A stretch of DNA of 64,000 nt from Apodemus sylvaticus. Its lineage: Eukaryota > Chordata > Mammalia > Rodentia > Muridae. Location: contig NC_067472.1 of the NCBI RefSeq assembly GCF_947179515.1, positions 80,789,481 to 80,853,480 on the forward strand. Direction: 5' to 3'. A model generated the notes under the pieces. It was not told the origin of the DNA. It searched no databases and worked only from the letters and a program-made list of their open reading frames with translations. This document shows, in pieces, positions 1-12,910 of this stretch. Both the position numbers and the translations under genes were made by a program. Position 1 is the stretch's first letter. Every line of letters starts with the position of its first letter.

Positions 1-1080
1 TTAGTTGACTGTGAACAATAGGACAATTTGGGAGGACTTTGAGTAAAATATTTATATCTGAAAAATAGCTTTTATCTTTTTAGTTGCTTTGGTGGAGGAT
101 CTGCTGATCCTAGCACACTGGAGCCATGGTCATCCTGACTTGTTGGTGGATCGAAGGTGGAGTGAGGAGAAAGAGAAGCAGAGGGAAGTGGAGAAGCTGT
201 TTGTGTAGGCATGAGCTTCTGAGTGCACAGTTCCACCAGCTGCTCTGCTCACCCAGGAGACACTGGATTGTGGGAAGCAGCCCAGACTTACTGCTTCTAT
301 TCTGTGTTACTCTATACCAATACTAGTTTACATGTAAGAATGGTGAAGTGGGCGTTTGTAGATTGGGTCCAGGCCTCTAAGCACTGACTTGTTTGTGTTG
401 GGGTTGGTCTAGCCTGTTTCTCATCAGAGTTTATTAAGTGATAAGCGAGATCAGCTTGTTTACACCTAAGACTGTGACATCAGCCTGTCTCATCAAGATA
501 GCAAGATGATTAGATGATCAATCTAACTTCAGGCTAATATGCTGTCCGTAGTAAACATTAATTAAACATTTAATTTACTATCATTTTGCTTGCCATATAC
601 ATTTTAAAAGGGCACCTGGGGTTGCTTTTGATAAGTTGAGAATCTTAATAAAATAAACATAGGAAAGCCTGAGCTCCTGATTTCTTTCCTTTGGGTAGAA
701 TCTGTGGTCAAGAGAGCATCTGTTGATAGTTTTCTGTCCCTGCGGTGGTGGTCAATTGTGTATTTACATATCTGTTTATTCATGAATTCGATGCATTTAT
801 ATTTAATATCTACCAATTCCGCACACTCCTCCAGTCTAAAGGCTATCTTGTTAAACAAGGAGTTTGCCCCATGGGGGCTTGTTTTCAGCAGGGGAGGAAC
901 AGTAAGTGGGGAAACAGATCAGCAGTGTAGACTAATAATGTGGTTATCCCAGGAAGTAAGGGGAGCAGGATAAGGGATAAAGCTGGGTCGTTTGTAAGAA
1001 TGGATAATCGTGGAAAGACTGGCTGCTATACAGGGATTTTAGAGATGAGCAAGGCATACACAAAGAACCTGGGGTACGAT
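1..1080. other. Unique sequence, no gene recognised
   Basis: The short open frames here have no recognisable domain, no plausible codon bias and no splice context. I see no clear SINE or LINE. Treated as non-coding. Confidence 0.55.
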
Positions 1081-1081
1081 A

Positions 1082-1152
1082 ATGACATGCATGGGTGCGT
1101 GGGTGCCTGCGTGGGTGCGTGCGTGTGTGCATGCGTGCGTGCGTGGGTGGGC
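1082..1152. repeat. (TGCG)n/(TGGG)n microsatellite
   Basis: Imperfect tetranucleotide tract of TGCG, TGGG and TGTG units. It is unusually CpG-rich for its surroundings and alternates purine and pyrimidine, so it could adopt Z-DNA. It explains short Cys/Val/Gly-rich open frames on + and His/Thr-rich ones on -. Confidence 0.85.
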
Positions 1153-1369
1153 CTCTGTACAACTGAGCTGTTTATGACTGACAGGAGTCAAGATGGAGAG
1201 GCTGCTGTGGTCTGGATCATACTCTACAAGGCTTGTTCCATTTGTTCAATGTGACTAGTTTGTGACCATCTGGCAAGTTAATATTTTGAGACAAAGACCA
1301 AAACTCCGGAGATTTCTTAATGCCCAAACCAAAAGCTCATGGCTGTTTTGTTACCACAGGATGATGGAC

Positions 1370-1830
1370 ATGACCCGAGAAGACCTTACCTTGATCTCAG
1401 CACAAAGGAAATTTATTTGCCCCAGAGTAACAAGGGGTGGGAATAGGAGATAGAGGATAAGGAAGAAAGGAAAAAGGAACTTGGAAGATCAGAAAGAGCT
1501 ATTTACCCCAGAGGGGGAAAAGGCTTGCTTTTGGATAGTGAGGAGACAAAAGTGGCCCATAGGCAAATGGCAGTTTATAAAGGTAAAAGGGGAAAAGTGT
1601 TAGGATGAGGGTTTAATTTTGCTTAGACAAGTTAATTAGGGCAGCCAAAGAGGGCTTTTGATTGTTTGGCTTCAATACTTTGATAGCTGCAGCTTGGCAG
1701 TCAGCCTCAAGGGGAGGAAGCAGCCAAATAAGGAAATAGACCTGGGGGGGGGGGTTGTTTTAAGAATGTAATCTAGTGGGTTTTTAGCAAGGCGGAGAAG
1801 ATGAGGGAAAGCAAAGCCAGAGTTCTGGCC
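1370..1830 (-). mobile_element. Possible old rodent LTR-type repeat
   Basis: Purine-rich block with a TTTATT motif near 1411 (AATAAA read on the minus strand), a G10 run near 1745 and a texture I associate with old rodent ERV LTRs. Ends and TSD were not found. The family is unassigned and the call is weak. Confidence 0.3.
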
Positions 1831-2164
1831 TGCTAGAGCCATGTTTGCCTACTCAGGCTGGCTAGTGCTCCTTCATCAACTTCACCAGCGGCGGGGGGAT
1901 GGCAGGTCTGTCTTGAATCCTGATTGTCTGTATAGTCAGTGTAGAGAAGAGGACACACACCTTAGGCTTGGTCCATCTGTGCTCAACACGACAGAACAGA
2001 ATTTAAGACCCTACAAGTCCAAATTAGAGGGGTCCGTATGTGATGGGGACCATTTCTCTCTGCTGTAGCATTTTGCTCCACCATCCTACAGGGAGGAGGA
2101 AGAGTGGGGTAGGGGTCTAGGATGGTGGTGTCTCCCTGGTGAGGTTAGGTCTGCTCAGTCTGAT

Positions 2165-2320
2165 ATGGTGGCAGGTTTGTGGGGCAGGCTTTTAATTCCT
2201 GCAGTAGCAGCAGAGGCAGGTGGCTCTTTTTCTGTGAGTTCTAGGCCAGGTTAGTCTACAAAGGGCAGTCCAGGTTAGCCCAGGGCTATGTGAGTGCGGC
2301 CTTGTTGCAAAGATAAATTT
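2165..2320 (+). mobile_element. B1 SINE (diverged)
   Basis: The series 'gcttttaattcctgcag', 'gaggcaggtggctc', 'gccaggttagtctacaaag', 'cccagggctatgtgag', followed by an A-rich end, follows the B1 order in the forward direction. Many substitutions mean an old copy. B1 derives from 7SL RNA and was copied by L1 machinery. Confidence 0.65.
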
Positions 2321-2329
2321 AAAAGCAAT

Positions 2330-3439
2330 TAACTAATTGTAAGAAGTTGTAACTGTAACTGAATGGGAGGATGAGGAATTCAAGGCCTTTCTTACCCCAG
2401 TAGTTGGAGACCAGCTAAGCTACAGGATACATCTAAAAGAAAACAAAATAGAAGCAACAGAACCCCGAAAAGAATTGCAACAGTGGGGGTGTTTAGGAGT
2501 CCCAAGATTAGCCCAGCTGAGGGGAACATCCGCTCTAGAGCTGGCAGCGGGTGGAGGTAGCGCCCTGATCTTAGGGTGCTTTCACAGGTGCTCTGAGACA
2601 TTTCCTCCCCTGCTCCTCCTCTCAGTGCAAAGGGCAGCCTGGCCTGTATTTATCTTCCCAGAGAGACTACTCTGCAAATTGCAGCTCTCTGAGACTTCGG
2701 TGCTGCCCACACTCCCAGGTATGCTGAGTTCTGGGTCACAGCAGAAACCCTTGTTGAACTGTTAACTGGGCTCTTAGTATATTTTGCTTCCCAAGACCTG
2801 TGTTTGATTAGACACTGGGCTCCTTGTAGGTTTGGGCTCAAGATATGATTCTCCGGGTCCTGCTGAGTTGGAGATCAGGGGATTGGGAAAAACCACCCCA
2901 GGTGAAGGGCATTTTCTAGACTCAGGACATCTGCTCTGGAGGGCAGATCATTCTGTAGAAATCCATAAAGCATGGGTTAACTTTCATTTCCAATTAGCTC
3001 TGAATTTTCTACAAAGATATAATCCTTTATTAAGTTAATGAGGCATAATAATTATTAATTGCTAATTATTCATAGTCGCTTAGTCAATTTAAAAGAAATG
3101 ATACCATTTAGGGCAAGATTTAAAGACAAGCAACTATCAAAGGGCCTTCCCCCCAGGATCCAGCTACTCTGTTCTGCAGCAAGAAGACAAGTTTCTTACC
3201 CAGAAGGTATGATTGCACTTTTAATTTTGTGCTGGAAGTCAGCACACTGTTGTGCATCCTTGACAACCTCCTTAGCTGCTCTAGAGTTCTGTTTCCACAT
3301 CTGAAACAGGATATGCTAGGGTGGGGCATGGGGTGATGGGAATCAAGAGCCCAACAGGGCAGATGGTGAGTCAGGGTGAAAGAAGGAATCTGTGAGGAAC
3401 TGCTTCCTGATCTGACTTTGAATACACGATGAGTTTCTA

Positions 3440-3440
<1 letters not shown>
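2330..3440. other. Unique sequence, no gene recognised
   Basis: Contains two short open frames near 2475-2765 and 3059-3304 without recognisable protein features. An AT-rich patch lies near 3030-3080. No repeat identified. Confidence 0.5.

Positions 3441-3446
<6 letters not shown>

Positions 3447-3516
<70 letters not shown>
3447..3516. repeat. (CT)n(GT)n compound microsatellite
   Basis: About 20 CT dinucleotides run directly into about 12 GT dinucleotides. The (CT)n half is a mirror-symmetric polypyrimidine tract. It produces the Arg-Glu and His-Thr repeats of minus-strand open frames, which are not genes. Confidence 0.95.
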
Positions 3517-3518
<2 letters not shown>

Positions 3519-3692
3519 AAATAAGAACAATTAATGAAGGGGCAATGACTTTGAAAGAGAGCAAGGAGAGAGGGTTTAATGGAGAGAGGAAAGGGAAAAT
3601 TCTGTTTATATTATAATCTCAAAATAAGAGAAATAACAAGAAATAGAGGTACAAAACTAAAACAAAGGAAAAAAAGATTATCTCTTATCAGA

Positions 3693-3736
3693 TATGTCTA
3701 AGTTTGTGTCAACTTGACAAAGACTAACCAAGACAA
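3693..3736 (+). mobile_element. Fragment of rodent mid-repetitive element (URR1/RMER1-like)
   Basis: A short stretch reading 'tttgtgtcaacttgacaaa' matches the conserved start of the rodent family whose members begin near TGTCAACTTGAC (fuller copies at 30.6, 38.7 and 55.9 kb). Only the end survives, directly before a large microsatellite. Confidence 0.35.
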
Positions 3737-4360
3737 TACATATGTGTGTCTGTGTTTGTGAGTATGCATGTGTTCATGCATATGTCTGTATGTATATGTT
3801 TTGTATATATGCATATGCTTGCATGTACATATGTATTCATGTTCATGTGTATGTATGTGCACATGAGTATACATGTGTATGGGTGTGCCTATTTATATAT
3901 GTGTATGTAATTACATGCATGTTTGTGCATATGTATGTATATGTGCATGTGTGTGTACCTATGTGTGTATATGTATATGATTACACATATAAGTCAGTGT
4001 AAAAGTATGTTTTATATATGTAATGTGTGTATGCATATTTCTGTATATTTGTATATGTATGTAATTATGTATATGTTTATATGTATGTGTGTATGCATGT
4101 ATATGTGTATGTTTTTGTATGTATATTGTGTTTATATTGTGTATATGTGCATATGTGTATGTGCTTGTAAATATGTATGTGTTTATGTGGGTTTGTTATA
4201 CATATATATGTATGTGTATGCATGTATGTATAGATGTATGATTATTTTTATGCTATGTATTATGTGTATGTATGTATATCTTTGTATGTATGCATATGTA
4301 TATGTTTATGCTGTGTATGTGTGTATATTTGTGTGTATGCATGTGCTTGACTTCTATATC
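3737..4360. repeat. TATG/TG-rich tract, ~620 bp
   Basis: Long imperfect array of TATG, TGTA, CATG and TG units. Plus-strand frames of up to 151 codons, rich in Met, Cys, Val and Tyr, are a by-product of the repeat. Confidence 0.9.
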
Positions 4361-4419
4361 TTTATTTCTAATCATTAAACTTCTTACTGAAGTCTATGGA
4401 CCCTGTCATAGACCCTACC

Positions 4420-4530
4420 TATGGAGGCAGAGGTAGCCAAATCACTGTGAATTCAAGTGAATTAAGGGCAGCCTGGACTGCAGAGCTAGCTTTAAAAAAA
4501 AAAAAAAAAAACAACCCTGTCTCTCGGAAA
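4420..4530 (+). mobile_element. Degenerate B1-like SINE with internal A18
   Basis: 'ggaggcagaggtagccaaat', 'gaattcaag' and 'ggcagcctgga' follow B1 order. An A18 run at 4494-4511 splits this from a 'ccctgtctctcgg' end typical of B1. Old or rearranged. Confidence 0.45.
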
Positions 4531-6429
4531 AAGCATATATTGGGTTCATACTTACTGGCTATTTGACTTGGGACTACCATAAGACTTGATGGAATATCCT
4601 CTCAATGAAGTGAAGAGAATGATAAACAGTTCAGGGCAAGTCAGGTGATGCACAATAGAGCTGAGTGTCACATCTGGTACCTAGAATGCTCTCTGTCACT
4701 GATATTTTAACAAATAATAACCTTACCCTCACAAGCTCCAGGTAAAAGACTTTCTGCTACAACTGCCTCCCAAGTGCTAAGATCACCTTACTAGCAGGAC
4801 TCTGCTGCCCCCTTTCCTGGTGTCCGAGGGGTGCTTAGAGGCCAGAATGAAGGGCCATAGCAAGTGATGCTAAGAAGGAAGTGTGAGATTCTATGTCCAT
4901 GGCAGCTTTTGAGGCTAAGGTACTATTGGTTACTCACTTCTCCCAAATGGGACACCAATTTTTAACATGCAAGAAGCAAACGAAAGTGATTTTCTCCTGC
5001 TAAGTTGACAATTTTGCTCTACATAGTAGGGAGGAGCTGATACGGCAAACCAGCTCTCATTGATAGCCATATACAAGTCAGTGTGAGAACTTCCCATTGC
5101 AGGTTTCATCTATGATGGTAGAAGGGGGCTGAACAGCTCCATAAGGAAGCAACCACACAAGCCTGAGATGAGCCTCATTTCACAAGACACCCAACAGAGC
5201 TCTAATGAGTCAGTGGGCAGAAGGAGGGGTCTCTACACATTTCCCTCCAGACAGCTGGGACTTACAGTTAGTTTGTCCTTGTAGTTTGTTAATAGTGGCC
5301 TTTTCCACTGTCAAAAATGTTTAACTCTTGATGTTGGCCTATATTATTGCTGAACCTAAAGTATGTTTCCTTCACCAGGGCAATATCCATTTACAGGTGT
5401 GTGGAAAACACAAAACCCCAATATAGTGAATGAACCTTGTCTAGTATTAGCTTTTATTGGAAAAACTGTCACTCACATCTCTCTATCTATATTACCACAC
5501 ATGTTTAAATAAAGTATTGGATGATACAATTTTATGAGAGTGGTATAAACATCATCTGTAGGCATAAAAATGTTCATTTATAAATAACATACATCTAAGT
5601 ATTAAGTTGAAAAGGCATAGGGTCTGGAATTTGCTTTAAAATAATCTGGTGAAATTATGGATAAAATAAATATAAACCCAAGACATGATGCTAGCTGCTG
5701 AGGATGAGTGGTCTTTGTGGGGCTGGTAAACTGTCTCCTTGCATACATTAGAATTTTCCATAGTAGGAACGTAAAAACAGTGTCCTCTTTATTGTCCGGT
5801 TATTAAGGGCAGACCTAGCCATTGAGTGTTCTTATTACTTTTCTCGTCTCATTAGACTGGCCTTGGGTGGGCTGGACAGAGGGACATGGAGGGGGTGTCT
5901 AAAGAGGCTTTAAACAAGCCCACGAGCTACAGAAAGTTATCCTTTGGGGAATAGGATTGCAAAACTGGGTACTCAATAATTAGCACATTAATTCCTATTT
6001 CCAATACGTCTTAGGGGACCTCTTGTGAGTAAAGAGGTGTAGCTCTGATTTGGGGTAAAATTCAAGGATTCCACACATTCACAGGAATGGAGGAATATAC
6101 CATTTAAAGGAAATCATGAATTATGGCCCAGTGGGCTTCATTGAACAAGTACTATGTAGAGGAATGGACATGGGTATTAAATCCACACATCTTGTTCTGA
6201 AATTTATAGCTGTGTTGTCTTAATCATTCTGGACGCTCTTATCTGACTTCGGAAATCAAACCCTTATTTTTGACCACTAATTGACAGGACTGCCATAATG
6301 TATTTTAAACATCTGACACATAGTAGGATTGGTATACACCTGATCTCTTTCAAAATTCCTGGGTTTGATGACATTGAATGCTTTGGGTGTCAGAATCTCA
6401 TGCTGTGTGCTTAAAGATGAACTGCTCCT
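4531..6429. other. Unique sequence, no gene recognised
   Basis: No long open frame on either strand and no recognised repeat across 1.9 kb. Confidence 0.5.
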
Positions 6430-6935
6430 GATTTCTAAACCCAGAGGGAGAAGGAAAAGAAAGATTATAGTAGTCAGAGGGCATGGAGGTCCTCAGGAGA
6501 ACACTGAGTCAACTAAGCAGGGCTCATACAGGCTTACGGACAGAAGCATCCAGCATAGGGCCTACCGTGGTCTGCACTGCTACGTGGTCCTCTGCCTATG
6601 TCATGCCTGTTCACTTGGTCTCCCTGTGGAACTCTTAACAGTGGGAGCGAGGATGTCTCTGACTCCTTATCCTGGTCTTGAGACTCTTTTTCTCTTATTG
6701 GGTTACTTTGTCCAGCTTCTGTAGGAAGGATTTTTCCTTGTCTTGTTGCATCTTGTTTTGTCTTGTTTGGTTGTTGTCTCTTGGAGGCTTACTTTTTTCT
6801 TAAGGGAAACAGAAAGGGAGTGAATCTGGGGGAGAGAGGAGGGAGTAGGGAGCTGGGATGGGTGGAGGGAAGAAAAATGGTGGTCAGAATTATTGTATGA
6901 GAGAAGAATCTATTTTCAATAAAAGAGAATGTGTG
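6430..6935 (+). mobile_element. Lx-type L1 3' UTR
   Basis: Recognisable rodent Lx 3'-UTR order: 'gggctcatacaggcttacgg', 'gtggaactcttaacagtggg', 'ttattgggttactttgtcca', a TTGTTTTG-rich stretch, the purine-rich 'gggagagaggagggagtagg' block, then 'attgtatgagagaagaat' and an AATAAAAG end. This is a 5'-truncated non-LTR retroposon, and the 119-codon open frame from 6365 is a shadow of it. Confidence 0.75.
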
Positions 6936-8935
6936 CTCATTATTTAAGAACCTAGTAATGTCTACTCATTGTAGAAGAGAAAAAAAAATCACAGGACTAT
7001 GTAAAGGAAAATAAAAACCTTCTAGAGTCTCCAAAGACCTCAGCAGCAGGCACTGCATATCCTGTTCAGTTTTAGTCTGCTCCCACCTCTCAGTAAAATA
7101 ATTGAGGTCATTTGAGGTGTAGATTTTTTCCATCTGATTTTTTTCAACATGTTATATGAATTTTTCCTCCCTGGGGATTTTTTTCAATGTTTAACAATAA
7201 AAGCATACTGGAGCTTGAAGTTGGATGAGCTGACATAGGAGAATTCATAGCTCTGCTATGTCTTAGGTGTTTGACTGGATAAATCATGGGTCATTTTGTT
7301 TCTAGGTTACTGTGGGAATTAAGTGGCCTAAAGCCTATCTATTCCTGGGCAAAATGCCTGCAGTTGTGTTTATACAGTTCTGGTTGCTGATATTGGTGTT
7401 GGTTACAAGGCTGTGTCATTGCAAATGCATAATTCTACCCCTCCCCCACCCCCATGTACCTGAATAAGGAGGGGCACAAATGCTGGAGCACTAGGGATCA
7501 TACTGTGGGACCATCTCTCTTCACTCTGTGATTCCAGGTTCTCTTGGAGCATGAAAACTCCAAGCTAGTGGCCACAGTTTGTGTAAATGGAGGGAAATAA
7601 CGTGACCTCAGATGTATATTCCTTGCTCACCCAGAAACCAGGCCTCCTCCTGCATCCCTCATCAGCCCTTGGTATGTCTTGGAATTCCTGCTTGCTGCTC
7701 AGTGTTGAGGACAGTATGTTTAAACATCAGGGTCAAGCTCCCTGCAGCACTTTACCTTGGCCCTGTCCTTGCTCTGATCCACAGCATGTCCTGAGGGCAA
7801 TCAGTCTCCTAGGAGCTTTCATCAGGTTCTGCTCTGGCATTTTGCTCCACTTCTATCAGGATGTGAAAAACACCAGACGGATCTGAACGCTGGTGTGTTG
7901 GAGGCTGCATGCGAGATACTCCTGGGAATTACCAGATCTTTCAGAAAATCTGCACACAATGTGAGATTCTTTATTTTCTTCTATTTATTCATGTTCACAA
8001 ATACCATCAGCCTTTCAACTTCTATGACACAGGTAGTGAGATGAAAGTAAAGGGTTTAAACATCTAATAAAGCATAGGTGTGCCTTACAGTGTTGGTTCG
8101 TAGTAGCTGTGTATCATGAAGTGAGTTGCTTCCCATCCCTAGGGTTGCCCTTTCTCATTTAGGTAATGGGGGGCAGGAGAAACTCCAACTTCTTTTGGTC
8201 TATAATTTTACTACCTTATTTCTAAACTGGTCATACAGCTTTAAGTTCAGAGCAGCATGATGTTAGAAACAAGCTTCATCAGCTCAGAAGCGTTGGGTTA
8301 CAGATAGAAACATCTTCCCAGACTGGTCTAGGAGCACAGAATTGTTTGGCAGGGTGGGAACTTTGGACTTGGTGGATAACAACTCAAGCAAGTCTTCAAA
8401 GACTCAAGTTTCTCTGAATAGCTCCAGGCAATCCCAAGGCTCTCTGCCTCCTCACACTTCCGGAGACATTTTCTGCTGCTCCAAAGGATACAATGGATGA
8501 GAAAACATCAGCTCAAAGAGAGGGTTTCTTCTGATAGAGTTGCCCTGAGAGAGAAAAAGTGTCCAAGGCCTTCCTCATATGCCAAAGTTTGATCACGTGC
8601 TATATCTCCACAAGACAGACATTTTGGAGAGGAAGGATTATCTTGGTGAAAACATCCATCCAAGGATTCCGCAGGGTGCTTGGTGGTATGTCTTCAGTGG
8701 GACCTGGAGCAAAATTAGGCTCTACTTAAGCAGAGGAAGTGAAACTGTGGGAAAGGGGTGGAACAATATTAATTTCTTAACGACTTTATAATTTCCTTCT
8801 CAGATGATTAAATAAAAATAAAACTAGTTAATACACATTGAATGTTTAATATATAGTAGTACATTCATGTATTGAGACCTGGACAACTGATTTATCCCCT
8901 GTGGGTCTTTTACTGTTCGTTTTTAGTTTTGTACT
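6936..8935. other. Unique sequence, no gene recognised
   Basis: Contains a 99-codon open frame at 7587-7886 with no recognisable domain. No repeat assigned. An AT-rich end lies near 8790-8860. Confidence 0.5.
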
Positions 8936-8937
8936 AT

Positions 8938-9260
8938 GAGTGTGTGTATGTGTGTGTGTATATTCACATATGTGTTAGCACATGTGTATGCATGTGTGTG
9001 TGTACAGGGTAGAGATCAGTCTTTGGTGAGGTTCTTCAGCTGCCGACTCTGGGTTGTTGTACTTGTTTGTTTGAAAGAGGGTCTTTGGGACCTGGGGCTT
9101 GCTGATTGTATCGTCTGACTGCCAGGGAGATCCAGGATCCACTTGTCTCTCTGGTCTCCAGAGCTGGGATTACAGGCGTGTGCCACTATGACCAGCTTTT
9201 TATGAGGGTTCTGGGGATTGAAATCAGGTCTAAACACGTGGACAGCAGACACTGGGATTA
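8938..9260 (-). mobile_element. B4 SINE with (TG)n tail
   Basis: Reverse-orientation B4: (TG)n-type tail at 8938-9003, then a B1-related section ending 'gctgggattacaggcgtgtg', 'ccactatgaccagctttt', then the B4 segment 'gagggttctggggattgaaa'. B4 is a rodent composite of ID-like and B1-like parts. Confidence 0.7.
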
Positions 9261-9689
9261 CAAATTGTACACCATTGCATCCATCTCTTCTTCTTCTGTA
9301 CCATGACCTTGAAACAGATGCTTATGCCATGAATCTTTCACAGACAGGAACATGGGGCCCACTCATGATCACAATCAAAGTGTCCTGACTCAAATGCAGG
9401 TACACCTGAGTGATTCCAAAGCCTGGAGTTTTCATTTCTATCTCATCCAGGTTTGGAGAGAAAAGGGAAGAGGCACAAATACCTATAAAACACCAGCTGT
9501 GCTCCACTAGTCTAAACCCTAAAGCAAGCCAGCTACTTGGTTGTTGGTTGTGGTTCTTCCTAGTTTATATTTTGGGAAGTTAAGTCTCAAAGGTATGCTT
9601 AACTTGCCAAGAATTTCATAATCAGTAGAAACCATAGACATAAGAATATTTGAAACAGTAGTTTCAGAAAGAGAATTGTAGTGTCAAGA

Positions 9690-10640
9690 AAGCGTTAGTG
9701 AATTGAGAAAGACCAGTCAGGAGCTGATGTAATGCAATCACACAAGGGCCTTTATTCAAGCTTGAGTTTGGGCTCAGCCCACTTGCTAACACAGGATAGT
9801 TTTGGTGGAGAAGAACCCTGAACACTTATCATCAAGTAAGGTTTTATAGAGAGTGGCAAGCAAGGGGTGAGGGAGACTAGCCTGACAAGTATCTAATTGG
9901 GGTGCTACTATGGCTTTTAGCATAATTGACTGGGGCTGGGAGTCAAACCATAAACTTGTGCTTCCCTCTGCATTGGTGATTGTTAGACAGGGTGTGGTCT
10001 TGTTGTAATTGACCTAGAAATGATGGATTTGCTGGGGGAGATTAACCTAGAGAGGTAGGTCCTTGTTGGGGTTTGCCTAGAAACTGGAGTAAGGCTCAGG
10101 TTTATTGGGGGGGGGGTAACTTGAAAAGTGATGCTAGATACTAGCCTGTTAGTTTACCTAAGTTCAAAACTGGTTCAAGTTCTCTAAAATGGAGTCTGAA
10201 CTTAAAAGATTTGGTATCTGAGATTTTTTTTTTTTTTATCTGTAAGGAACGAGTGACCTAACATTAAGGAAGTTAGTTCCTTTTTTTTTCATATCTGGAA
10301 AAAGATGCAACTTATTAGCTCATCAGAACTCAGGATGTTGCATGTTTCTGCTGCATCATGTTTAGTGTACTAACCATGGCTCCTTTCAGGGCACCTTGTC
10401 CTGGTCCTTGTCTAGATTTGTTCTAATGTGGGAAAGGGAGAGGGGAGGATCAATGGATGACTCTAGCATATTCCTCTTTCTGTCATGTCTTCTCTGTCCC
10501 TGTCTCTGCCTCTGTTTCTCTGGGAGAATCAAGGTCTAATGACTACTAGTTGGTGTCCCCATATGAACCATTAATCAAAATGGTTATGGAATGACCTCGT
10601 TAAATCCTAGCTGCAAGAGATTCGAGAAAGGTAAGCGCGT
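9690..10640 (-). mobile_element. Possible old LTR-retroelement remnant
   Basis: A block with 'gcctttattcaagcttgagt', 'tgggctcagcccacttgct' and repeated 'acctagaaa'-type phrases resembles rodent RMER/ERVK LTR sequence in reverse. It includes a G10 run, a T14 run near 10226 and a T9 run. No TG...CA ends or TSD were located. The assignment is tentative. Confidence 0.3.
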
Positions 10641-11074
10641 ATGTTTTAACCCTCTTCTGTTGGCAGGGTTGAGCAGCTGGTTATCCTAGTATTGTATCCT
10701 TATTCCTTATATCCTTATTTCTTATCATTATTTTGAATTCCTATCAATGAGTTTCCCTGTGAGAAAATATGAATAAGAAGTAAAGAAGCCCCAGTTTCTC
10801 ATTCTGTTAAAAAAAAAAATGGAATAAAGCCTGTCTGTTATAAGGCTTCCAATTTTTGGTCTTGATACTGCATTTAGAGACATAAAAAGATGTGATTCAG
10901 TTCCAACCATGCAGTGGGCTTCCTACCTTGAGATATCAGCAAGATGAAAAGAAGATGTGTTGAAGTCTAGTGACAGTGTAGTTAGATCAGAGACTCTGCC
11001 TCCCAGCTTTCCAAGCTGTTGAGGTCATCTTAATTCTCATCCTTTATTTCTTCTTAAAGACTTAATCTTCACAG

Positions 11075-11400
11075 TATTATACACAATGGGACATTGTTCA
11101 ACTATAAAAAGAATGAAATTCTGTTTTGAGTGGTGACAAGTATGGGCCTGGAGGGCATGGAGTTACATGAAATAAGCCAGGCAGAGAAAGACAAATACTG
11201 TGTGTTCTCAGTTGTATGTGGAAGCTGAAACATGGATTGAGAAGGAGAGGATAGAAGAGTGGTTACCAGAACCCAGAAAGCATAAAGGAGAGAGTGTGTC
11301 AGAGACCGGTGAATGGGGAATGGCCACAGCTTGGTGGAGATATCACTTCGTATAATCGCAGGAGGACTGTTTGAGCTATGGATACAGGTCATCCCTACCC
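11075..11400 (+). mobile_element. Ancient L1 3'-region fragment
   Basis: The order 'tatacacaatgggacattgt', 'aaaagaatgaaattctg', 'gaaataagccaggcagagaa', 'tgtgtgttctcagttgtatg', 'aagagtggttaccagaa' is the C-terminal ORF2/3'-UTR order of old mammalian L1. It is heavily mutated. Confidence 0.7.
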
Positions 11401-11459
11401 TAGACCATGATTTGCTTCCTTTCCCTCTACAGGTGCCAGAACTGATGGGCATTCCAGGC

Positions 11460-12717
11460 TATGCTGGCTGTGGCCATCTATGATTGGCCACAGATTCAAA
11501 GACTCCTACTTAGAGTGTGTGGTATTTTCAGATGAACCAATCTAAGATAACACTAAAGAGATGTGTAGACGCAGGATAAAGGAGGGAATCATTCCACTGC
11601 TGCTGCTGCTACTGCTCCTGCCCTGCTCTTAGCAGGCCAGAGCCCACTTGTAATCTTGTATCTGGTTTATTATTGCATTGAAAAAATAGATATTGACCAA
11701 AAGGAGGACCACAGTACCAAGGAGAGTTGGAGTGATGTCATACAAGACCTACTGATGGCTGCAGAACTGTGACAGTGTTGATAAAGGCAGAAATTTTTGT
11801 TTAATTTGTAATGATCGAAGCAGTCTGAGAAAGGATTGGACTAACTCAGGATGTGGTAAACTCCCTATTGCTGAAGGTATACAAGATGTAACAGGCTAAT
11901 TGGCTGTTGTGGGTATTGAAGAGTGGTATTTTTAGAGTGTTGAATAGCTGCTGTGTCAGTCTGAGTCAGAAGCAGATCCTGAGGCATGGATTTGAATGCT
12001 GGTAGTTCACATGGCTGGCAGATCCCAGGAACACTGGGAGCAAAAGGGAAGTGAGACAAAAATAGGAAGAGACCAGCCATACAAGTGTCAGAAAACTGCT
12101 TACTGCATACAGTGGACAAAGGGCCAGCTGGGACACCCTCTGTGACAATTTCCCCAGGTGACATGGAAGCATAGGTGTTCTTCCTGGGAGTTCTGGGGTA
12201 TGAACACACAGGCACTTTCCACTTGCTGGGGTATGCTCTGAGCATTCTGGTGTGTCTGGGAAGGGGACAGGAGGATGAATCCCACTAATGGAACTGTCTT
12301 CAGGGAGTCCTCGGCCAGAGGAACTGTCAGCTCAACACAGGCATCTCCTGTAGGAGCAAACTCCTGAGTTTTGTCTCAGCACTGGGTGGGATTCTGCCTA
12401 TAGGGCATCTCCCTTAGCAGGGTCATGCTTTTGTAAGGTGGGGTCTAAAAAACAATCTCTAATTCCCACATGCCCTGACTCTTATTTTAAACAGATATTT
12501 GATCTGCATTATTATTTTACTCTTGCCTGGACAGTGAAGGCAGATCCCTGGGTTCATCTGTGCCATCTCTTCTCACACCATCTGCCCAAGAAGGCTGTTC
12601 TTCAAGGTCACTTCTTCAGTGGTCCCCAGTGACACTAAAGAGCATAAAGATGTCTTTGGGGAAGAGTTGCCAGCTACCCTGGCTTGAAGAGTTCCCATGG
12701 GTAACTGTCACCCCTTA
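11460..12717. other. Unique sequence, no gene recognised
   Basis: Includes overlapping minus-strand open frames at 11865-12285 (up to 126 codons) without recognisable domains. A short (CTG)n-like stretch lies near 11600. Confidence 0.45.
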
Positions 12718-12731
12718 GCACCGCCACTCTT

Positions 12732-12896
12732 TTTTTTTTTCTTTTTTCTTTTCCTTTTTTGAGACAGGGTTTCTCTGTGTAGCCCTGGCTGTCCTGGAAC
12801 TCACTCTGTAGACCAGGCTGGCCTCGAACTTAGAAATCCACCTGCCTTTGCCTCCCAAGTACTGGGATTAAAGGTGTGCGCCACCACTGCCCAGCT
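12732..12896 (-). mobile_element. B1 SINE with target-site duplication
   Basis: Nearly full-length reverse B1: T-rich tail on the left, then 'gagacagggtttctctgtgt', 'ccctggctgtcctggaactc', 'gaccaggctggcctcgaact', 'actgggattaaaggtgtgcg'. It is flanked by an imperfect 14-bp TSD, gcaccgccactctt (12718-12731) and gcactgacactctt (12897-12910), showing L1-mediated insertion. Confidence 0.93.
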
Positions 12897-12910
12897 GCAC
12901 TGACACTCTT

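Noticed and set aside
3742..4378. 151-codon Met/Cys/Val/Tyr-rich frame
   Set aside because: Entirely within the TATG/TG tract.
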